Part shown: positions 48,201 through 58,000 of the stretch, piece by piece | Layout of the letters: each line of letters opens with the position of its first letter | Numbering within the stretch: the stretch's first letter is position 1 | Assembly: GCA_032119795.1 (NCBI GenBank) | Contig: JAUMFO010000019.1 | Span: 107,669 to 171,668 of the forward strand | Source: JAGIBJ01 sp032119795 | GTDB taxonomy: Bacteria > Actinomycetota > Thermoleophilia > Solirubrobacterales > Solirubrobacteraceae | Direction: 5' to 3' | Length of the DNA stretch: 64,000 nucleotides | Position numbers and translations under genes: made by a program | The notes under the pieces: generated by a model | Seen by the model: the letters and a program-made list of their open reading frames with translations, nothing else | Told to the model about the DNA's origin: nothing | The model's database searches: none

Positions 48201-48881
48201 TCAGGCCGCGACGGCGTCGGTCGCTGCCGCAGGCTGGGGACGCAGGTAGGCGTGGAGCATCGAGCGCAGCTCGGCGTCGAGCTGAGCGGGGTCCTGCCCG
48301 TCGCCGGCCGCGTCCATCGAGACCACCCAGCTCTGCGCCGCCATCACCACGGCCGTAGCCATCCGGACCGGATCGCCGGGCGCAACGGAGCCGTCGTGCT
48401 GGCCACCGCGAATCGCCTCGGCGATCCCGCCGATCGCACGGCGGTGCATCGTCCCCTGGCGCTGCAGTAGGTAGGGCATGAGGAGTTGCGGCTCGCTCGC
48501 GATGATGCTCATGAGCAGTTCACTCTCGCGCAGCGTGCGGGCGTTGCGGACGACCTCCCGCACGAGCACCCCGCGCACGTCGCCACGGCCGATCGCCTCG
48601 TCGGCCAGCGCGGCCGGGTCGATCTCCAGGATCTGGTCCCATTCGCGCTGCATCATCCGGCCGATCAGCTCGGGCAGCCCACTCCAGCGCCGGTAGACCG
48701 TCATCCGACTGAGGCCGGCCTCGCGGGCGACGTCCGTCAGCGTGGTGCGCGAGATCCCATGCGTGAGAACGAGTCGACGCGTCGCGTCGAGGATGGCCTC
48801 GTCGTCGATGCGGCGCGTGGCCGAGGTCGAGGTGGGCTCGACGGTGGCCCGTTCGGCCTCTTGGATGTGACGAAGTGGCAT
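48201..48881 (-). CDS. TetR-family regulator of the putative ether-lipid locus
   Basis: A 226-residue TetR repressor. The DNA-binding domain is DDEAILDATRRLVLTHGISRTTLTDVAREAGLSRMTVYRRWSG near residues 23-65. It is divergent from the AGPS-like gene with only 19 bp between start codons, and 2 bp ahead of glpD. This arrangement strongly suggests that it controls both directions from one operator. The frame runs further upstream but only as a mirror of the divergent gene. The ligand may be a fatty acid or acyl/alkyl compound (inference). Confidence 0.9.
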   Translation of the reverse strand: MPLRHIQEAERATVEPTSTSATRRIDDEAILDATRRLVLTHGISRTTLTDVAREAGLSRMTVYRRWSGLPELIGRMMQREWDQILEIDPAALADEAIGRGDVRGVLVREVVRNARTLRESELLMSIIASEPQLLMPYLLQRQGTMHRRAIGGIAEAIRGGQHDGSVAPGDPVRMATAVVMAAQSWVVSMDAAGDGQDPAQLDAELRSMLHAYLRPQPAAATDAVAA

Positions 48882-48900
48882 CTCGTGTAACACTGTAGCA
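48882..48900. promoter_or_regulatory. 19-bp divergent promoter/operator
   Basis: The whole space between two start codons. It contains GTGTAACAC, a near-perfect palindrome. TACAGT (minus, 48892-48897) and TAACAC (plus, 48888-48893) are possible -10 elements, overlapping each other. Both mRNAs would have almost no leader. Confidence 0.5.
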
Positions 48901-50541
48901 ATGACGACCGAATCCGCCAGCGAGAACCGGCCCGCCGCGACGCCTGTGGCCGACATGGTCTGGTGGGGTTGGGGCACCGCCGACGCGCACACGCCGCTCC
49001 CCCAGAGCCTCCTCACGCTGCTCGCCCAGGGCTTCGGGATCGAGGGGCCGGCCGTGCCCGCCTCCGAGCAGCCGCTGCCGACGCCGCCACCCAGCCGCCT
49101 GCACCGCGACACGCTGCTGCCGATCGCCATTGCCATCGGCGCCGCCAACGTGACGCAGGACGACGAGATCCGCGTCGCGCATACCCGCGGCAAGAGCACG
49201 CCTGATCTGCTCAAGATCCGCGGCGGCGACCTGGCAGACGCGCCTGACGCCGTCGCCTCGCCGGGGTCCCACGAGGATGTGCTTGAGGTCCTGCGGCTGT
49301 GCTCCAGGCACCGCGTCGCGGTCGTGCCGTTCGGCGGCGGAACCTCAGTGGTCGGCGGACTGGCTCCCGAGGCCAGCGACTTCGCGGGCGTGATCGCCCT
49401 CGATCTGCGCCGCATGGATGCCCTGGTCTCCGTCGACCGCGTCTCGATGACGGCGACCTTCCAGCCGGGCGTCCGTGGCCCGCAGGCCGAGGCGATGCTC
49501 GCCGAGCACGGCTTGTCGGTCGGGCACTTCCCGCAGTCGTTTGAGCACGCGTCACTTGGTGGATTTGCGGCGACGCGCTCCAGCGGCCAGGCGTCGGCCG
49601 GCTACGGGCGGTTCGACGCGATGGTCGTCGGCCTCACGCTCGCCACGCCCGTCGGCGAGTGGACCCTGGGCCGCGGCCCAGCCAATGCCGCCGGCCCCGA
49701 CCTGCGCCAGGTCGCACTGGGCTCCGAGGGCGCGTTCGGCGTGATCACCGAGGTGGTGGTGCGCGTGCACGAGGCCCCGGCGGTGCGCCGCTACGAGGGC
49801 TGGCAGGTGCCGAGCTTCGACGCTGGGACCGCCGTGCTGCGCCGCCTCGCCCAGCACGGCGCCCTGCCGACGATCGCCCGCCTCTCCGACGAGGTCGAGA
49901 CCGCAGCGGGCCTCGCGAACGCCAAGCGCACGGGCGAGCAGACCGCCGAGGGGTGCTACGTGATGCTCGGGTTCGAGGGGACGGCCGAGGAGGTGGCCGA
50001 GCGCCACGCCACCGCGATGCGTCATGTGCAGGCCGCCGGCGCGACGCAGCTTGGGGGCGAACTCGGTGACGAGTGGCTACAGGGCCGCTTCCACGGGCCG
50101 TACCTGCGCGACGGCCTGCTCGATATTGGCGGCCTCGTAGAGACCGTCGAGACGACCGCCTCTTGGGCCGATCTCCCGGGCCTCTACGCCGCCGTGCGCG
50201 AGGCTGCGGTCGAGTCGCTCGTCGGCGCGGGCACGCCGCCGATCGTGCTCTGCCACGTCTCCCACGTGTACGCGACCGGAGCCTCGCTCTACTTCACGAT
50301 CGTCTGCAAGCAGGCCGCCGATCCACTGGCCCAGTGGGACGCCGCCAAACAGGCCATCTCGGCGGCAATCGTCGGCGCGCACGGATCGATCACGCACCAC
50401 CACGCCGTTGGCACCGATCACCGCCCTTGGCTCGTCGACGAGGTGGGCGAGCTCGGCGTGCGCGTGCTGGCGGCCATCAAGCGCGAGCTCGACCCCGCGG
50501 GCATCCTCAACCCGGGCGTGCTGGTCGCGCGCGAGGCATGA
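48901..50541 (+). CDS. FAD-binding oxidase, alkylglycerone-phosphate synthase-like
   Basis: A 546-residue PCMH-type FAD protein of the glycolate oxidase/AGPS group. VVPFGGGTSVVGG binds the FAD pyrophosphate, ATRSSGQASAGYGRFDAMVVG and LGSEGAFGVITE are typical of AGPS, and near the C-terminus ITHHHAVGTDHRPWL carries the His triplet that AGPS uses in its active site. AGPS swaps the acyl chain of acyl-DHAP for a fatty alcohol, making the ether bond of ether lipids. Some members are D-lactate-type dehydrogenases instead. Neighbours (glpD giving DHAP, lipid kinase) support the lipid role. The start is taken at ATG 48901. Confidence 0.85.
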   Translation: MTTESASENRPAATPVADMVWWGWGTADAHTPLPQSLLTLLAQGFGIEGPAVPASEQPLPTPPPSRLHRDTLLPIAIAIGAANVTQDDEIRVAHTRGKSTPDLLKIRGGDLADAPDAVASPGSHEDVLEVLRLCSRHRVAVVPFGGGTSVVGGLAPEASDFAGVIALDLRRMDALVSVDRVSMTATFQPGVRGPQAEAMLAEHGLSVGHFPQSFEHASLGGFAATRSSGQASAGYGRFDAMVVGLTLATPVGEWTLGRGPANAAGPDLRQVALGSEGAFGVITEVVVRVHEAPAVRRYEGWQVPSFDAGTAVLRRLAQHGALPTIARLSDEVETAAGLANAKRTGEQTAEGCYVMLGFEGTAEEVAERHATAMRHVQAAGATQLGGELGDEWLQGRFHGPYLRDGLLDIGGLVETVETTASWADLPGLYAAVREAAVESLVGAGTPPIVLCHVSHVYATGASLYFTIVCKQAADPLAQWDAAKQAISAAIVGAHGSITHHHAVGTDHRPWLVDEVGELGVRVLAAIKRELDPAGILNPGVLVAREA

Positions 50542-50569
50542 GCCGCCTGCCGCGACACGCCGCCCACGG

Positions 50570-50616
50570 ACTTGGTCTGGCAAACGGGCTTAGCAAGGCG
50601 CTTTGGGAGACCAAGT
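50570..50616. repeat. 47-bp dispersed hairpin element, copy 2
   Basis: Perfect 9-bp arms ACTTGGTCT and AGACCAAGT, inner CAAA/TTTG pairing and core CTTAGCAAG, the reverse complement of the core in copy 1. It ends inside the GTG start codon of the lipid kinase gene and may occlude it when folded in mRNA. Confidence 0.7.
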
Positions 50617-51571
50617 GAGCGAGCGTCGGTTCGTCGTCATCGCCAATCCGAACGCTGGCCGTGGCCGCGCCGGGCGCGTGCTCGAGCAGACGACCACCGC
50701 GCTGCGCGCGGCCGGGGCGCAGGCCAGCGGTGAGCTGACGACGTCGATCGGCCATGCGACCGAGCTGGCGGCTTCGGCCGCTGCGCAGGGCGCGGTTGCC
50801 GTGGGCGTCGGCGGCGACGGATTGCTGCGGGCCGTGGCCGCTGGGGCGTCGCGCAGTGGCGGCACGGTGGGGATCGTGCCCGCCGGCCGTGGCAACGACT
50901 TCGCGCGGACGGTCGGCATCGACAAGCAGGCCGTCGAGGCGAACATCGCCCGCCTCCTGACGGCCGAGCCCGTCCCGACGGACTGCATCGCCGTGACGGG
51001 CGGCAGCTCCGGCCACTTGGCGCCTGACACCGACCAGGGTGGTCATGCTGAGACGCCAAGTGAGGCCGACCGCGGCAGCGACGTGGCCCTCGGCAACGTC
51101 TACGCCGGCTTCGACTCCCTCAGCAACGTCGCCGCCAACGATCTACGCGTCAATCTCGGGGGACTGTCGTACAGCTGGGCTGCCCTGCGCGTGGCGTTGA
51201 CGATGCCGGTGCTCGAACTCCGAGTCACCGTCGACGGGACGACGCACGCCTACCGCGGCAGCGGCGTGGCGATCGGCAACAGCCGCTTCTACGGCGGCAA
51301 CGTGCCTTTCGCGCCGGAGGCCGACGTGCACGACGGTCTCCTCGACGTCGTCATGTTCGAGCAGACCGACGCCCGTTCGCGCGTCGCGACGCTCTGGTCG
51401 ATGCGCAGCGGCCAGCACCTGAGCCGCGACGGCGTCCGCCACGTCCGCGGCCGCGAGATCAGGGTCGAGGTCGACCCCGCCCTCGAGGCCTACTCCGACG
51501 GCGACCCGATCGCCCACACGCCGCTGACGGCGACCGTGATGCCGGGAGCAATCCAGCTCTTGCGCCCCTAG
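50615..51571 (+). CDS. diacylglycerol kinase-family lipid kinase (YegS/DgkB type)
   Basis: A 318-residue soluble lipid kinase. VIANPNAGRGRAG is the N-terminal motif, VGVGGDGLLRAVAAG the GGDG nucleotide loop, and PAGRGNDFART the following conserved segment; the C-terminal beta domain has VAIGNSRFYGGNVPFAPEADVHDGLLDVV. It phosphorylates diacylglycerol or a similar lipid alcohol. GTG 50615 is chosen; an in-frame TTG at 50603 is weaker. It lies 73 bp after the AGPS-like gene. Residues 140-165 carry an acidic insertion. Confidence 0.9.
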   Translation: MSERRFVVIANPNAGRGRAGRVLEQTTTALRAAGAQASGELTTSIGHATELAASAAAQGAVAVGVGGDGLLRAVAAGASRSGGTVGIVPAGRGNDFARTVGIDKQAVEANIARLLTAEPVPTDCIAVTGGSSGHLAPDTDQGGHAETPSEADRGSDVALGNVYAGFDSLSNVAANDLRVNLGGLSYSWAALRVALTMPVLELRVTVDGTTHAYRGSGVAIGNSRFYGGNVPFAPEADVHDGLLDVVMFEQTDARSRVATLWSMRSGQHLSRDGVRHVRGREIRVEVDPALEAYSDGDPIAHTPLTATVMPGAIQLLRP

Positions 51572-51577
51572 GTCCGG

Positions 51578-51703
51578 TCGGGTTTGCAGACCGTCGCTGC
51601 AAACCAGACCGAGGCTGACGCGCCAAACCGCCCGGAGCCGTTGGGTTTGCAGACCGTTGCTGCAAACCAGACCGAGGGTGACGCGCCAAACCGCCCGGGT
51701 GTC
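51578..51703. repeat. two tandem 63-bp hairpin repeats
   Basis: Two copies (51578-51640, 51641-51703), nearly identical, fill the space between convergent stops. Each contains GGTTTGCAG and CTGCAAACC as 9-bp perfect arms, with loops ACCGTCG and ACCGTTG. Possibly a double terminator. Confidence 0.75.
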
Positions 51704-51705
51704 CC

Positions 51706-52143
51706 CTAGCCCTTTGGCGCGACTTCCAGCTCGATCGTTACCGGCCCGTCGCACACCATCTCGATGCGCATGTCGCCGCCGAACTCGCCGGTCTGGGCGC
51801 CGAGCTCTGCCGCGACGAGCTCATAGAGCGCCCGTGCCTCATCCGGCGGAGCCGCGCCGGTGAAGGAGGGCCGCGTGCCTTTGCGGGTGTCAGCGCAGAG
51901 GGTGAAGTTTGAGACGACCAAGATGCCGCGGTCTGGGCCGACGGCGTCGCTCATGCGGCCGTCCTCGCCGGTGAAGATCCGCAGGCCCCGCAGGCGCTCG
52001 GCCATGCGGCGCGCCTCGGGCTCGCCGTCGCCCTTGGCCACACCGAGCAGCACGAGCATCCCCGCGCCGATCTCGCCGACGGGCGCCGGATCGCCAACGA
52101 CGCGCACCGCCGCGCGCTCAACCCGCTGGACGACCGCCTTCAC
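51706..52143 (-). CDS. dtd: D-aminoacyl-tRNA deacylase
   Basis: A 145-residue DTD1-type enzyme that removes D-amino acids from tRNA. KAVVQRVERAAVRV opens the protein, LLGVAKGD and RIFTGEDGRMSDAV follow, VSNFTLCADTRKGTRPSF is the SQFTL-type motif (here SNFTL), and the second Gly-cisPro-type motif is near DGPVTIELE. Gln is replaced by Asn in the SQFTL motif, which is mildly unusual. The GTG start overlaps the stop of the AEC permease by 4 bp. Confidence 0.92.
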   Translation of the reverse strand: MKAVVQRVERAAVRVVGDPAPVGEIGAGMLVLLGVAKGDGEPEARRMAERLRGLRIFTGEDGRMSDAVGPDRGILVVSNFTLCADTRKGTRPSFTGAAPPDEARALYELVAAELGAQTGEFGGDMRIEMVCDGPVTIELEVAPKG

Positions 52144-53048
52144 AGGACGTAGCTCCCGACGAGCGCCACCGTCAAGACGATCCCGGTCGACCAGGCAATT
52201 GCGGTCGCAATGAGTCCGCGGTCGAGGTCGAACGCGTGCCCGACGACCAGCGCGTTGATTCCACACGGCATGGCGGACTGGAGCATGAAGGCGCGCGGCT
52301 CGCTCGGCAACGCCAGCACCGTCAACGCAAACAGGGCCGGCGCGACGATGTTGCGCAGCACGATGATCAGCGCGATCGACGAGCGCGGCGGGTGGGAATC
52401 ATCGCCGCGCAGGCGCTGGATCGTCGCGCCGACGGCGAAGAACCCGAGCGGCAGCGTGGCGTAGACGGCGTAGGTTGCGAGATCGAGGAACCACTGCGGC
52501 ACCCACGCGTCCGGCACCAACAGGCCAGCGATCAGCGCCGGGATCGCGGGCGCCCGGCGCAGCACCGCGAGGAGCTGGTGGCCGAGGTGCATGTCTTCGT
52601 GGCGACCGGCAAACGCCCCCGCGATGAACGGCGCCACGAGCAGCGCCATCGGCGCGCTGATCAGCTGATCCCAGGCGACGGCCTGCGGGAACTCGTCGTT
52701 GCCCAGCAGCGTGAGCGACACCGGCAGCCCGAAGTAGCCCGTGTTCGCCAAGACCGTGCAGAGGACGACCGCGCCTTGCTGGCGGGGCGTCAGATGCAGC
52801 ACTCGGCTGGAGACCTGCCAGGCAATCAGGCCAACGATTGCGATCACCGCGTAGCCCGAGAGGATCCCGACGAACGTCGAGAGTTCGAGCTCCAGCCGCG
52901 ACGCAAACGCAAAGCCGATGAACGGCAGTAGGACCCACAGCACGAGATCCAGCGACCACGTGACGACGGCGTCGGCCTTCTCCGTGTGCCGCCGAGCCGT
53001 AGCGCCGACGAGCATCGCGGCCACGACGGCCAGCGCGATGATGATCAC
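52140..53048 (-). CDS. AEC-family (auxin efflux carrier-like) permease
   Basis: A 302-residue membrane protein with about ten hydrophobic helices. The pattern fits the AEC/malonate-carrier family: an N-terminal helix IIIALAVVAAMLVGA, NTGYFGLPVSLTLLG in the middle (the conserved N-x-G-x-x-G-x-P motif) and QSAMPCGINALVVGHAF near the C-terminus. Bacterial members export or import small organic acids; substrate unknown here. The GTG at 53048 overlaps the GalT-like stop (GTGA), so the upstream part of the open frame is discarded. Confidence 0.87.
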   Translation of the reverse strand: MIIIALAVVAAMLVGATARRHTEKADAVVTWSLDLVLWVLLPFIGFAFASRLELELSTFVGILSGYAVIAIVGLIAWQVSSRVLHLTPRQQGAVVLCTVLANTGYFGLPVSLTLLGNDEFPQAVAWDQLISAPMALLVAPFIAGAFAGRHEDMHLGHQLLAVLRRAPAIPALIAGLLVPDAWVPQWFLDLATYAVYATLPLGFFAVGATIQRLRGDDSHPPRSSIALIIVLRNIVAPALFALTVLALPSEPRAFMLQSAMPCGINALVVGHAFDLDRGLIATAIAWSTGIVLTVALVGSYVL

Positions 53049-54034
53049 AGGCTGCGCAGCTCCGCGGCCGCCGTCTCGGGTGCGACGGTGCAGACGTCGA
53101 GCCCGGTCGAGAGCTCGAGCCCACCGAGCTGCGTGAGCGCCGGCAGCAGCTCGATCCGCCAGGAGGTGCGCTCGGCGCCGCTGACGGCGGTGCGGACCCA
53201 GAGGTTGATCGGTGGCGACGCGTCGAACCGCACCGCGAGGCGCCGCAGCGCGTCGGCGAGCATGGCGGCGCCGATCCCCTCGGGCTGGTCTTCGAAGGCC
53301 AGGGCGGTCTTGCGCGGCAGGATCGTGAGGTGGTAGGCGCCGCGTGAGGCCCACGGCGCGATGAGGACGGTCTCGTCGTCGACGGCGACCACGCGGTGGC
53401 GGCGGCGCACCTCCTCCTGCAGGTAGTCACCGGCGAGGCTGGCGCCCTGGCGCTGGATCGCGTAGGCCTCGGCCCGCTCGCGCTCGCGGGCCAGCAGCGC
53501 CGGGACGCTCGGAAGCGTCATGAGCTGCGCGTGCGTATGCGCCTGCGAGGCACCGGCCCGCGGGCGCTCGTTGACGAACAGCTGCCGCACCGGCGCGCCC
53601 GCGTGGGCCCTCAGCCGCTGCTGCCACATCGCGACCACGCGGCGGACCTGGGCCCCGTCGACCTGCGAGAGCGACTGGACGGCCGCCGGCGACTGGATCA
53701 CGACCTCGTGCACGCCGCGCGCGGCGCTCGCGCCGAACAGCTCAGGCAGCGCCTCGGGCTCGGCGTCGGGCGTGTCGGCACCGACGAGCGGGAACCGGTT
53801 GGGCACGACGCGCGTGAGCCACCCTGGGCCGTCAGCCGCGCCGCCGCCGGGGCGGTCAGCGTCGACCTCCGGCGGGGTCTGGTCCTCGTGGCCCTCCAGG
53901 AACGGGTCGCTGGCCTCGTCGAGCGGGCCGAGCGGCTCCACGCTCAGTCCACCGCCGGGCCGGCCGAGGCGGTCGGCGGCGACCAGCGTGCGGGTGCCGT
54001 CGAACGGGCTCGTGCGCAGCTCGTGGTCGCTCAC
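53045..54034 (-). CDS. galactose-1-phosphate uridylyltransferase-like HIT-superfamily protein
   Basis: A 329-residue protein of the GalT branch of the HIT superfamily. The first half has VVPNRFPLV and GVHEVVIQSP, both GalT hallmarks, and the active-site motif HTHAQL is near residue 166, with the first His as nucleophile. The metal-binding Cys residues of classical GalT are missing. It may transfer UMP or AMP between sugar phosphates. GTG start overlapping the redoxin stop. Confidence 0.85.
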   Translation of the reverse strand: MSDHELRTSPFDGTRTLVAADRLGRPGGGLSVEPLGPLDEASDPFLEGHEDQTPPEVDADRPGGGAADGPGWLTRVVPNRFPLVGADTPDAEPEALPELFGASAARGVHEVVIQSPAAVQSLSQVDGAQVRRVVAMWQQRLRAHAGAPVRQLFVNERPRAGASQAHTHAQLMTLPSVPALLARERERAEAYAIQRQGASLAGDYLQEEVRRRHRVVAVDDETVLIAPWASRGAYHLTILPRKTALAFEDQPEGIGAAMLADALRRLAVRFDASPPINLWVRTAVSGAERTSWRIELLPALTQLGGLELSTGLDVCTVAPETAAAELRSL

Positions 54035-54639
54035 GAGGCGTACCGCTTGACGTCGGCCAGGAGCTCTGCCTCACTGGCGTACGGCCCGTTGTGCACGTAC
54101 CGCTTGCCGGCGCGGTCGTAGAAGAACGTCTTCGGGAGGCCGTCGACGCCGGTGAGGTCAATCACCTTGCCGTCCTCGTCGATCACCGACGGGTACGGCA
54201 TCGCGATCTGCTCCAGGTACTGCACCGTCTTGGCCTTCGGCGCCCGCGAGGCGACGCCGAAGAACGCCACCTCGCCGCGTAGATCGAGGGCGACGCGCTG
54301 GAAGATCGGCATCTCCTTCTTGCACGGCTGGCACCAGTCGGCCCAGACGTTCACGACGGCCGGAGTGCCGCCCAGCGCCTTGACCTTCGCCTCGACGGTC
54401 TTCACCGGGTCGTCGCCGCCGTCGATCGTCTGCCCCGCTTGCTCCTCGAGCTTACGAGCGGCAGGCGAGAGACCAGGCGGCGTGGTCGCCAGCCGCTCCT
54501 GGACCTGCGCGGGCGTCAGCTTCGCGACGGGCTGGGCGTCGTCGCCGCAGCTGGCGAGCAACCCAACCGGGGCGAGCGCCGCCATGGCCAACACGGCAGC
54601 GACCCCAGAACGGAACGGGTTCGCGGCGGTCAGAGGCAC
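54031..54639 (-). CDS. TlpA/ResA-like thioredoxin-fold lipoprotein
   Basis: A 202-residue membrane-anchored redoxin. The lipobox is LLASC with Cys31 if GTG 54639 is the start; an ATG at 54705 would add 22 residues. VNVWADWCQPCKKEMPIFQ carries the CxxC pair, and GVDGLPKTFFYDRAG contains the cis-Pro. Such proteins reduce or oxidise thiols outside the membrane, for example in cytochrome c maturation. It is the first gene of a leftward operon whose next three junctions all overlap by 4 bp. Confidence 0.85.
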   Translation of the reverse strand: MPLTAANPFRSGVAAVLAMAALAPVGLLASCGDDAQPVAKLTPAQVQERLATTPPGLSPAARKLEEQAGQTIDGGDDPVKTVEAKVKALGGTPAVVNVWADWCQPCKKEMPIFQRVALDLRGEVAFFGVASRAPKAKTVQYLEQIAMPYPSVIDEDGKVIDLTGVDGLPKTFFYDRAGKRYVHNGPYASEAELLADVKRYAS

Positions 54640-54768
54640 CCGAAGAGCCTGACAGAGCGCCGCGACCGACCGCGAACGCCTCCCCGCCAAGAGGCGCAAC
54701 TCCATTGCGCGCACGAGCAGCCTGACCGCCCCCAACCGCCCCACGTGTCCAGGCTGTGAACGCCTCGC

Positions 54769-54797
54769 TTGGCGGCCCGCGCCCGCTGCGATAGAGT
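54769..54797 (+). promoter_or_regulatory. promoter ahead of the helicase gene
   Basis: TTGGCG (54769-54774) and TAGAGT (54792-54797) are 17 bp apart. The leader would be about 240 nt long, unusual in this window, and includes a CGGATCGC/GCGATCCG inverted repeat near 54868-54884. Confidence 0.5.
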
Positions 54798-55042
54798 GCG
54801 TGGCAGTTGCTTCGGCCTCTCGCCGAGCTTCGTGCTTTCGCTCCGGCAGAGCACGCGACTGATTCGGATCGCGGCGATCCGCCCCTTCCCCGCCGCCAAC
54901 CCCTCGATCGCCGCCTGGCGTCGCATGGGCGCAGACGCCCGCTCGACCCGTTCGCGGTCGACACGACCGCCACCCGCTCCCTCGCTCGTGACCTACCCGT
55001 CCAGCATTCCTTTTCTGAGGCCCTCCCGGCCGGAGGCTTTGC

Positions 55043-58000
55043 GTGCCTAACGCTTCCCAGCTCGCCGACGTTCCGTCGGAAGCCGACCTGGCGCTCGCCA
55101 CGGAGTTCATCCGTGAGCCCGTGCTCCTCGGCGACGAAGACGCCTCGGTCGCGCTCGCCCACGGCACTGCGCGTCGCCGCGCCATCGATCAGGCCCTCGC
55201 CGAGCAGAGCGAAGGCCTGCCCGCACCCTCGACCGCCTGGCGCCGCCGCTGGTCGCTCCTGCTCGGCCTGGAGCGGATGCTCTCCGTCGACGAGCCGACC
55301 CTCGCCGACGGCTCCACCACGCTCGGCCCCCACCAGGTCGACGCCCTCTCCGGCACGCTCACCGCGCTGCTCACGGAGAACCAGTCCAGCAGCGCATTCG
55401 TGCCGGCCGAGCTGGATCTCGACGCGCCGCTCCCGAGGAACGGCCGCGGCAAGAACGCCGAGAAGCCCGTCCCCGGCGGCGACCGCGCCACCGATCCGCC
55501 GGCCAAGTCGCCGAAGCAAGCCAGCGCCGCCGCACCAGCCGACACCGTCGTCGAGCGCCATCCGCGCCTAGCCCCGGACGCCGACGACGACGAACGCGAC
55601 GAGGACTACGACGACGAGGGCGTCTCCGGCGAAGGCAGCGACGTCCACGGCCCGACGGTCGAAGACCTCGCACCGACCGCCGACGAGCTCGCCGAACTCG
55701 TCAGCGAAGGCGAGGACGACCTCCCCGACGCCGCCGACTCCGAGCAGATGGAGGAGCAAGCGGAGGATCCCAACGCCGCCAAGCGCTTCTGGTTCGAGCA
55801 CGCCACCGGCGCCGGCAAGACGGTCGCCGCCATGGGCTTCGTCGACGCCTGCCGCCTGGGTGGCGTCCTGATCCTCACCCACCGCCGCAACCTCGTCGAG
55901 CAGTTCATCGACGAGATCAAGACGCGTGGTTATAAGGACCGGCTCTCGCCGCCGCTCCTCAAGGGCGAGGACCCCGTCAGCGAGCGCAACACGCTTGGCC
56001 CGGTCACCGTCGAGACCTACCAGTGGTTCGTCCGGCACGCCGGCGAGATCTCCTCGGCCTACACGATCGTCATCTGCGACGAGGCCCATACGGCGCTCGG
56101 CGAGAAGACCTCCGCCGCGATCCGCGCCTGGACGGGCCCGATCTTCATCGGCATGACCGCCACGGGCGCGCTGATCGCCCGCCACGTCGCCGATCTCTTC
56201 CCGACGCAGACCTCGCGCTTCGATCTCGCGCAGGCCGCCCGCCGCGGCGTCATCGCCCCGCTGCGCTGCGTCCGCATTCCGCCGGGCGTCGGCGTGCGCA
56301 CGATCGCCAAGGTGCCGCTGCGCCGTGGCGAGGTCGACATGGAGTTCGACCAGGAGATGCTGGCCGAGGTCCTCGACCAGCTGCCGTTCAACCTGGCCGC
56401 CGCCGATCTCTACAAGACGCGGTTCGGCGGGATGCCGGGCGTCGTCTATGCCGCGGGCGTCAAGCACGCCTACAACCTCGCCGATGCCTTCAACGAGTTC
56501 GGCATCAAAGCCAAGGCCGTCTCCGGTGAGACGCCCAAGCGCGAGCTCTCTCGCACGCTCGCCGACTACGAGACCGGCAAGATCGACGTCCTGATCAACG
56601 CCCAGCTGCTCGCCGAGGGCTGGAACTCGCCACGCGCGACCGTCTGCCTGCACCTCGCGCCGACCGCCTCCAAGCGGATCTATCAGCAGCGGGTGGGCCG
56701 CGTGACCCGCCGCGAGCCGGGCAAAGAGGCCGGCCTCGTCGTCGACTTCGTCCACCCCGGCACCAAGCACGACGACCCGGTCGTCACGCTGCACTCACTC
56801 CTGGATCGCGACGTCTACCGCGGCGGCGCGATCGTCGTCGGCCCGGTGCGCCGCGGCCGTGGGCGCAAGGTCCGCGTCGAGCGGCGCGTCCTGCCGGTCG
56901 CCTCCGATCTGACCGTCCGCCACGACGTGTTCAAGCGCGAGCTGTGGCGCATTGCCGTGGAATTCCTCGACTACGGCGAGCAGGTGCAGTGGGCCGCGCT
57001 CGCCGGCGCCACCGTGAGCTCCGCCAACTGGCGCAAGGCCCGCGCCATGCTCCACTTCGACAAGGGCGGCGAGCTCAAACGCGCGTTCCTGATCACGGCA
57101 ATCAAGCGCAACCCGAGCTACGCCGTCAAGCTCAAGGCCGTCCAGGACATCGCCGCGCTGCGCGACCCTGAGGCGTTCGCGGACGCCGTCGACGAGGTCG
57201 TCGGCTGGCCCAAGAACGACCGCCGCGACGCCGTGCGCGTGCTGCTGCAGTCGATCGCCGACAAGCCCGTCGGCCGCCGCGACCAGGCCACCGCGTGGAT
57301 CTGGCAGCTCGCCGAGGCCACCGCCGACGAGCACGAGGAGTACGCGACGCAGCGCTGGAAGGAAGGCAAGCGCCTCCTCGGGCTGCTCGTGAACTCCGCC
57401 GGCCCCGCCCACGGCCGCAACGCCCGCCGGCTGGTGCAGGCGACCCGCGAGCAGGACCGCCGCCTGCAGGCCGCGATGCTCGCGTCGGCGCGCCCGCACA
57501 CGCCCGAGGCCCAGCAGGTCGTCACCGGTGCGCGCACACGCCTGGCCCGCAAGCCCGGCGCGCTCGCCCGCGAGCTCCTGCGCAACATCCCCAAGGCCGG
57601 CAGCAACGGTGGCGGCAACGGCCAGAGCCCGAAGGCCAAAGCCAAGGATGCGGCCGCCAAGGCGAACGCCACCAAGGGCGAATCGACGGTCGACGACGAC
57701 GCCACGCTGATCGGCGACGACGCCGAGAACGAAGACGCCGAGACAACGAAGCCCAGCGAGCCGGTCGAGTTCGAGGCCTACACCTTTGAGGGCGAGGCGG
57801 CCGAGCACGCTGCCGAGCGTGCCGCGAAGAAGTCGCGCCGCAGCCGCAGCCGCCGTCGCAAGAAGAAGCCCGGCGCCGCGGGCGAGAGCGGCCAGCAGCC
57901 AGCCGCCGCGAAGGCCAGCGACGGCGACGTCGAGAGCGCCTCGGGTAGCGCCCCAACGGCGACGGCCGCCGGCGACCCCGGCACCGAAGGCACCTCACGG

